This document shows positions 59,216-64,000 of a stretch of DNA of 64,000 nucleotides, piece by piece; the first letter of the stretch is position 1, and each line of letters begins with the position of its first letter. This stretch comes from CAJQQK01 sp963696075 (GTDB taxonomy: Bacteria > Pseudomonadota > Alphaproteobacteria > Rhizobiales > Hyphomicrobiaceae), in the NCBI GenBank assembly GCA_963696075.1, contig CAVOJD010000006.1, positions 868,001 through 932,000 on the forward strand, given 5' to 3'. The notes under the pieces are model-generated. The model did not search any database, was not told where the DNA came from, and was given only the letters and a program-made list of their open reading frames with translations. Made by a program: the position numbers and the translations under genes.

Positions 59216-60529
59216 ATGACGCGAGATATCGAGATGCCAACACGCACGGATACATTCATTGAGCACCTGGATGAACAGGTGTCGGCGATGGCCCATGCCT
59301 GTACGGCTTGTGGGGCCTGTGCCGAGGTGTGCCCAACGATACCGCTGACCATCGCCGATGAAGAGATCACGCCGGGCGAACTCACAGCAGGCGTCCGCCA
59401 GATTCTTCGGGGCCACGAGGCGCCGGAAACCTCGAAGACGTGGGCCAGAACCTGCTGCAGCTCCGGCGCCTGCCTGTCGGTGTGTGAGCACGGCATCAAC
59501 CCGCGCTTCATGCTCACGATGGCACGCCGCGCCATGAACCAGTTTATCGAACCCGAAACGCGCCGCGCCGACGGCAAGACCGCGTTCCAGAAGATGAGCC
59601 GTGGTGTCAGGGTCATCTCCCGACTTACATCGCCGCCGGAATTGCTGGCGCGCCTAAGCCCCCGCTCGAATGCCGGTTGCCAATCCGCGCCGGACTTCGT
59701 TTTCTATACCGGATGCAACATGCTCAAGACGCCCCACATCGGGCTCTTGTGCCTCGATGTGATGGACAGGCTCGGCACAAGCTATGAAGTGCAGGGCGGG
59801 CCCGGCGCCTGCTGCGGCATCCTCCAGACGCGGCCGGGCGACACCGAGAATGCGGGCCGCCAAGCCTTTGCCACGCTCGACAAGTTCGCGGCAACCGGAA
59901 CCTCGAAGATCCTGTCGTGGTGCCCGACATGCCAGATCCAGTTTGGCGAAACCATCATCCCGGCCTACGAGACGATCACTGGGGCCCGGCTCGATATCAC
60001 GATGTTTCCGGTCTACCTCGCCGGCCAGATCGAGGCGTTGCGCGAACACCTGACCATTCCGGTCAAAAAGCGCGTTGCGATCTACGAATACGCCGGCGAG
60101 CTGGGCGTCATGGAAGCGGTGCGCGCACTGCTCGGCGCCATTCCCGAACTCGAAATCGTCGAGATTGAAACGTCGAGCATCGGCTACAACGGTACGTCTC
60201 TCGCCCCGCTCGGGCGCTATCATCACGACACCATGATGGCGGCTCTGGACGAAGCGGAAGCCTGCGGGGTCGATACGTTCGTGGGCATCTATCACGGCGA
60301 TCACCGTGCATTCGCGGGTCACGAAGCGTCGCGGTCATTCGCGGTTGCAAATTATATGGAGCTGGTTGGCGAAAGCATGGGCATTGCTGTCGCCGACCGG
60401 TTCAAGCAGCTCAAACTGATGCAGGACGCTGATGCAATCGTTGCAGCCTCCATCGATCAGATCGTTGCATCCGGTCTTGATCCTGAAATCGTCCGCGACG
60501 TGGTCGTCTCCGACATGCTCGCCGAGTAG
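59216..60529 (+). CDS. (Fe-S)-binding protein, heterodisulfide reductase/GlcF-like
   Basis: The 437-residue protein starts at ATG 59216 with GAGAGG upstream. The N-terminal dicluster ferredoxin part has CTACGACAEVCP at about 28-39 and a second cluster motif CCSSGACLSVCEHGINP. The first CCG domain is complete (FYTGCNMLKTPHIGLLCLDV, GPGACCGI), and WCPTCQIQFGE follows. The second CCG domain is degenerate: where CNNCCG-type Cys are expected, ETSSIGYNGTSL and YEYAGELGV have none. It probably moves electrons between a flavoprotein and another carrier, but partner genes are absent, as it stands alone after the tRNA. Function is inferred only from the family. Confidence 0.85.
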   Translation: MTRDIEMPTRTDTFIEHLDEQVSAMAHACTACGACAEVCPTIPLTIADEEITPGELTAGVRQILRGHEAPETSKTWARTCCSSGACLSVCEHGINPRFMLTMARRAMNQFIEPETRRADGKTAFQKMSRGVRVISRLTSPPELLARLSPRSNAGCQSAPDFVFYTGCNMLKTPHIGLLCLDVMDRLGTSYEVQGGPGACCGILQTRPGDTENAGRQAFATLDKFAATGTSKILSWCPTCQIQFGETIIPAYETITGARLDITMFPVYLAGQIEALREHLTIPVKKRVAIYEYAGELGVMEAVRALLGAIPELEIVEIETSSIGYNGTSLAPLGRYHHDTMMAALDEAEACGVDTFVGIYHGDHRAFAGHEASRSFAVANYMELVGESMGIAVADRFKQLKLMQDADAIVAASIDQIVASGLDPEIVRDVVVSDMLAE

Positions 60530-60654
60530 GCAAAAAAAGCGATCTGTCTAATTTCGCTGAAACGGTGTCATGTTTCGTGTCGCAGATGGCGAGTGCGCCA
60601 TTCCCGGACCATGACGCGGTCCGCTGCTCGGCATACCTGCGCCGGCCCGCGCGC

Positions 60655-61527
60655 CTAATCGGGGGCGGGCGGGAACGACGTCATGATGGCGGTTGCGATC
60701 AAGATCAGGGCGCACGACGCGATTTCCCAGCCAAGGCTGCGGCGCAGGCCGATCCGGCCGTGTTCGGGAGCGGTGACAAGCATCGGCGTCCATCTGAGCT
60801 TGTTGAGGGCTGCGATCACCAGGATGGCCGCGAACACGGCGAGCTTTGCGCCCAATGCAAGTTGGTGGCTACGCGCGGGATCGAACTGCCATCCAGCGAG
60901 CATGGCGATCAGTAGGATGCCGGCGCTGGTGAGGAGGGCAACGGCTGCAAGCGCGCGGCTGGCGAAGCGCGCGACGAGGTCTGTGAGATCACGATCCTGC
61001 ATGGTCCGCGTTGCACAATAGAGCGGGTAAAGCGCACCGAGCCACCAGTGCGCCAGGGCCAGGTGGATGAAAATGAGGACCGATGGCAGCCAACCGTCGC
61101 CCTCGTGCGAGGCGGTGTGCCCCTCGAGCGCATAGGAGCCGATCATCGCGGCCGCCGCCACCACGCTGAGTGGCCAGACGCGCAGCCCAGAAATCACAAT
61201 CACAATCACAATCACCAGCGCCGCGACGACGCGCACCAGCGCGGCTTGTCCGATCGGCGTTTCGATCGCCATCCAGCGCATCGAGGGGTCGAACGCCAGG
61301 TTCCAATCACCGCCGCTGATCGCAAGCTGGAACGCAACGTAACGCAGCGGCTCGACCACCAGCAAAAGGCCCGCACCCAGCCAGATCTGCCAGCGAACCG
61401 CGCCGGCCAAGCGATCGGCGCCGGGTACCGTTGCAAAGAACACGACGCCGCCCGCCATCGCGATCGTCGCGACGTAGACGGCGCTCCTCAGCAGGATCTG
61501 CGCGATATCGAGGTCGGCAAGCGTCAT
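60655..61527 (-). CDS. copD: CopD family copper-resistance membrane protein
   Basis: The 290-residue protein has about eight membrane segments. CopD marks include ILIRS-like ILLRSAVYVATIAMAGGVVF at the start, SYALEGHTASHEGD (the conserved H-x-x-x-H after a GH), IFIHLALAHWWLGALYPLY and a C-terminal KLAVFAAILVIAALNKLR. CopD works with CopC in copper movement across the inner membrane. It follows copC by 15 bases on the minus strand, in a run copper-binding protein - copC - copD. Confidence 0.9.
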   Translation of the reverse strand: MTLADLDIAQILLRSAVYVATIAMAGGVVFFATVPGADRLAGAVRWQIWLGAGLLLVVEPLRYVAFQLAISGGDWNLAFDPSMRWMAIETPIGQAALVRVVAALVIVIVIVISGLRVWPLSVVAAAAMIGSYALEGHTASHEGDGWLPSVLIFIHLALAHWWLGALYPLYCATRTMQDRDLTDLVARFASRALAAVALLTSAGILLIAMLAGWQFDPARSHQLALGAKLAVFAAILVIAALNKLRWTPMLVTAPEHGRIGLRRSLGWEIASCALILIATAIMTSFPPAPD

Positions 61528-61542
61528 GCTGCGGTATCGGGC

Positions 61543-61905
61543 TCAGGGGCTGATCTTGAACGACAGCGTGCCTTTCATGACATGGCCATCCTTCGCCACC
61601 GCGGTCCAATTCACGTCGTACGTTCCGGGCTCCAGAGGCGTCACCTCGACGCTGTAGGCGTCCGCGAAGCCTGGCTTGCCCGTCTTCACGACCGGAATAT
61701 CGGATGACTTGTCCGTGCGCGTCACCTTGACGACGGTGACGCGAACCGGCTTGGAGAACCCAAGCGTCACATCGGTCAGTCCCGCTTTGGCCGTCGCGCC
61801 ATGCGCAGGCACGCTCTTTGCCATTTTCGAATGGGCAAGGACTCCCTGGCCATAGGCGCCCATAGACATGATACCTGCCAGAAGCAGCACCCAGATCGTT
61901 CTCAT
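61543..61905 (-). CDS. copC: Copper resistance protein CopC
   Basis: The 120-residue protein starts at ATG 61905 with a signal peptide (TIWVLLLAGIMSMGAYGQGV-LA). Cleavage after LA leaves a mature N-terminal His (HSKMAKSVPAHGATAKA), the known Cu(II) ligand. The CopC beta-barrel follows with VTLGFSKPVRVTVVKVTRTD and the late motif TAVAKDGHVMKGTLSFKI, with the Asp-x-His ligand. It binds copper in the periplasm and probably hands it to CopD, encoded just downstream. Confidence 0.92.
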   Translation of the reverse strand: MRTIWVLLLAGIMSMGAYGQGVLAHSKMAKSVPAHGATAKAGLTDVTLGFSKPVRVTVVKVTRTDKSSDIPVVKTGKPGFADAYSVEVTPLEPGTYDVNWTAVAKDGHVMKGTLSFKISP

Positions 61906-61987
61906 GACGTATCTCCCAATCGAGGCAGCACCCGTGATCCCCTCGGGCCCCTCGAACAACGGGAGCCCGAAAGGCCACGTCCCGCCA

Positions 61988-62440
61988 TTACTGCGAAGGC
62001 GCAATATCGGTGATGCGGAACTGATTGTCCCGGCCCTTTTTCAATTTGAAGGTAACGGGCGCACCAGGCTTGACGGCTGACAGGTCGACGCGCCGCGTGA
62101 CCGGCAGGTCCATCGTCATCGCGGGCCAACCGAGGGCCGGCACGGGTTCGTGGGTGATGTTGACGTTACCGCCATCGGTGTCGATCGAATTGACCTTGCC
62201 CTTGACCTCGGCCTCCGTGGCATTCCCCGCCGCTTCCATCTTCATCGAGCCATGGTCCATTGTCTTGGAGCCGTGGTCCATCGTCTTCGATCCGTGGTCC
62301 ATCGTCTTGGAGCCATGGTCCATCTTCATCTTGTCCTGGGCCAGAGCCGGCGTCAGCCCGATCGTGCCGAACGCAACAAAAGCGGCGGCAATGCCTGCAA
62401 TTTTACGGCCTGCATATTTAATCTGCGTCATCTCATTCAT
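61988..62440 (-). CDS. CusF-like periplasmic copper-binding protein with MDHGSKT repeats
   Basis: The 150-residue protein has a signal peptide (IAGIAAAFVAFGTIGLTPALA). Four consecutive seven-residue units MDHGSKT/MDHGSMK follow (about residues 40-67), rich in Met and His. The C-terminal domain is CusF-like: THEPVPALGWPAMTMDLPV carries the His, Trp and two Met that bind Cu(I)/Ag(I) in CusF. It lies 75 bases downstream of the CusA-like gene on the same strand and 82 before copC. It probably delivers copper to the efflux pump. Confidence 0.9.
   Translation of the reverse strand: MNEMTQIKYAGRKIAGIAAAFVAFGTIGLTPALAQDKMKMDHGSKTMDHGSKTMDHGSKTMDHGSMKMEAAGNATEAEVKGKVNSIDTDGGNVNITHEPVPALGWPAMTMDLPVTRRVDLSAVKPGAPVTFKLKKGRDNQFRITDIAPSQ
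62250..62325. repeat. 21-bp tandem repeats in the CusF-like gene
   Basis: Four copies of a 21-base unit (variants of ATGGACCACGGATCGAAGAC on the coding strand plus G) encode the MDHGSKT heptapeptides. Copies differ by a few silent bases. Confidence 0.85.
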
Positions 62441-62515
62441 CTCCGTTCATTCTGGCGCGACCCGTTATCGCAAGGGGGACGCACTGGGTGGTTCGGGCGC
62501 TCGAATGCGAGCCCT

Positions 62516-64000
62516 CTATTCGGCCGGTTGAAGGGCCAAATTCTTTTGTCCGGCATCGGGATCGGCGGACGATCTTGTCGGGGCGAAGCGGCGGCTTTCC
62601 CACACGAAGTAGATCACCGGAATGACGATCAACGTCAGAACCGTCGTCGACGCCATGCCGCCGACCATCGGCAGCGCAATCCGGCGCATCACGTCAGAGC
62701 CGAGGCCATCGGTGAAGAAAATCGGCATAAGGCCCGCGATGATGACGCCAACCGTCATCAACTTCGGGCGCACGCGCTGTACGGCGCCGGCAACAATCGC
62801 GTCGAAGAGATCCTGGCGAGACCGCGGCGGGTGCTCGCGGACCTGCTGGTCGATGTAGAGCAGCATCACCACCGCCGTCTCAACTGCGATCCCGCCAAGT
62901 GCGATGAAGCCGACGGCGACCGCGACCGACATGTTGTAGTCTGCAAGGTAGACCGCCCATAACCCGCCGATCAGACCGAACGGCAGCGACGTCATGATCA
63001 TCGCGGTCCGGTCGAAACGGCCGAAGTGCAGCATCAGCAGGACGAAGATGATCAGCACCGCCGTCGGGATCGCGATCGCAAGTCGCTCGCGCGCTTCAAT
63101 CATCTGTTCGAACTGGCCGGACCATGTGATCGCATAGCCGGCGGGCAGGTCGACCGTCTCACGCACGACCTTCGAAGCCTCCGCGACGTAGGTGCCGATG
63201 TCGCGCCCCGCAATGTCGACGAAAACCCATCCCGTCAGGCGCGCGTTCTCCGACCGCAGCATCGGCGGTCCGTCGGTAACCTCGATCACGGCCAATTCGC
63301 CGAGCGGGATATGCTGGCCCGCAGGCGTCGGGATCAAGACCTCCGTCAGTTGCTCCGGCGTCTCGCGGAACGGACGGTCATAGCGCAACATGATATTGTA
63401 GCGCTCCCGCCCTTGAACACTTTCCGCAAGCTTCATCCCCCCGATTGCTGTCTGGATGACGGATTGGAACGCGGCGAGATCGATGTTCCGCCGCGCAAGT
63501 TCGCGCCGGTCGGGACGGATCTCGAGGTATTTGCCGCCAACGACCCGGTCGGCAAACACAGAGCGCGTGCCGGGTATATCCTTGACGGCTCCTTCCAGTT
63601 GCAGCGCGACGCGCTCGATCGTCTTGAGATCGTTCCCGGAGATCTTGATGCCGATCGGCGTGCGAATGCCGGTCGAGATCATGTCCATGCGGATCTTGAT
63701 CGGATAGCCCCACGAATTGACGAGGCCCGGCAGCTTCGTGCGCTGGTCGAGTTCCTTGACGAGATCCTGAACGGTCATCCCCTCGCGCCACTGATCCTTC
63801 GGCTTGAGCCGCACCCAGGTCTCAATCATCGAGATGGGCGCTGGGTCCGTCGCCGTGTCGGCGCGGCCGACTTTGCCGAACACGCGCTCGACTTCTGGCA
63901 CCGTCTTGATCAACCGGTTGGTCTGGGCCAGCACTTCCTTCGCCTTGCTGATCGAGACGCCCGGCAGTGTCGTTGGCATGTAGAGGAGTTCGCCTTCGTA
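62516..64000 (-). CDS. cusA: CusA/CzcA family (HME-type) RND efflux pump, C-terminal part (5' end beyond window)
   Basis: The frame is open from base 64000 leftwards to 62516, giving the last ~494 residues. Visible parts are the porter domain (YEGELLYMPTTLPGVSISKA; PIKIRMDMISTGIRTPIGIK with a Met in the position used for Cu/Ag binding in CusA), RERYNIMLRYDRPFRETPEQ, and the second membrane half (VLIIFVLLMLHFGRFDRTAM, VGFIALGGIAVETAVVMLLY, DGLGSDVMRRIALPMVGGMA). The CusF-like, copC and copD genes follow. The combination points to copper or silver export across both membranes. CusB and CusC genes should lie upstream outside the window. Confidence 0.93.
   Translation of the reverse strand, partial: YEGELLYMPTTLPGVSISKAKEVLAQTNRLIKTVPEVERVFGKVGRADTATDPAPISMIETWVRLKPKDQWREGMTVQDLVKELDQRTKLPGLVNSWGYPIKIRMDMISTGIRTPIGIKISGNDLKTIERVALQLEGAVKDIPGTRSVFADRVVGGKYLEIRPDRRELARRNIDLAAFQSVIQTAIGGMKLAESVQGRERYNIMLRYDRPFRETPEQLTEVLIPTPAGQHIPLGELAVIEVTDGPPMLRSENARLTGWVFVDIAGRDIGTYVAEASKVVRETVDLPAGYAITWSGQFEQMIEARERLAIAIPTAVLIIFVLLMLHFGRFDRTAMIMTSLPFGLIGGLWAVYLADYNMSVAVAVGFIALGGIAVETAVVMLLYIDQQVREHPPRSRQDLFDAIVAGAVQRVRPKLMTVGVIIAGLMPIFFTDGLGSDVMRRIALPMVGGMASTTVLTLIVIPVIYFVWESRRFAPTRSSADPDAGQKNLALQPAE

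Noticed and set aside
58837..59616. Minus-strand 259-residue frame containing RERDSNPRDGFPPTRVPGV
   Set aside because: The stretch is the antisense translation of tRNA-Ser, a well-known false protein. The tRNA itself is clear and the rest overlaps the Fe-S protein gene.

Overview
The window reads as chromosomal DNA of a GC-rich alphaproteobacterium, most likely of the order Hyphomicrobiales. The case rests on a DUF992 protein, a TRAP transporter set, orthocaspase-like exported proteins, several conserved small secreted proteins of alphaproteobacterial type, and codon use dominated by G/C third positions. The assignment is inference from gene content. No phage, insertion sequence, plasmid or CRISPR genes were seen.

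Left part (1-6.2 kb): the 3' end of a hydantoinase B gene, a secreted protein with a duplicated cysteine-bearing domain, and a bacterial RNA-repair pair. The pair is Hen1 (3'-terminal RNA ribose 2'-O-methyltransferase) overlapping Pnkp (kinase-phosphatase-ligase) by four bases. Region 6.3-25.4 kb is a catabolic neighbourhood: old yellow enzyme, DctPQM TRAP transporter, hydroxyacid dehydrogenase, class III aminotransferase, UxaA-type dehydratase, DapA-family aldolase/dehydratase, enoyl-CoA hydratase, ThDP enzyme, hydroxyacyl-CoA dehydrogenase, SDR and GST. It suggests uptake and breakdown of an organic or sugar acid. A YeeE/YedE sulfur-transport pair with a perfect SqrR/BigR-type operator lies inside it.

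Region 25.4-40.4 kb is dense in exported hydrolases: M4 and S8 peptidases, an M23-like protein and an AsmA protein in one run on the minus strand, then two caspase-like proteins (one fused to a formylglycine-generating-enzyme-like domain, one to Sel1 repeats) and a peptidoglycan-binding-domain protein with a polyglycine tail. It could be an uncharacterised envelope proteolysis system; this is inference. Region 40.7-46.8 kb is housekeeping and repair: cysK, an Fe-S photolyase with a DUF2256 protein and an SDR, LemA, and release factor 3.

Region 47-57 kb holds a second S8 protease beside an anti-sigma/ECF sigma pair, a YadA-like trimeric adhesin, several small secreted proteins, a DUF992-LysM protein and MsrA. 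Region 57-64 kb carries membrane proteins, tRNA-Ser(GGA), an Fe-S reductase-like protein and a copper/silver resistance run (CopD, CopC, CusF-like, CusA-like; the last runs off the window).

Four otherwise well-conserved genes (pnkp, the AsmA gene, the ECF sigma gene, msrA) are each broken by a single extra base. The common direction of change points to insertion errors in the sequence or assembly, although true decay cannot be excluded from the sequence alone.
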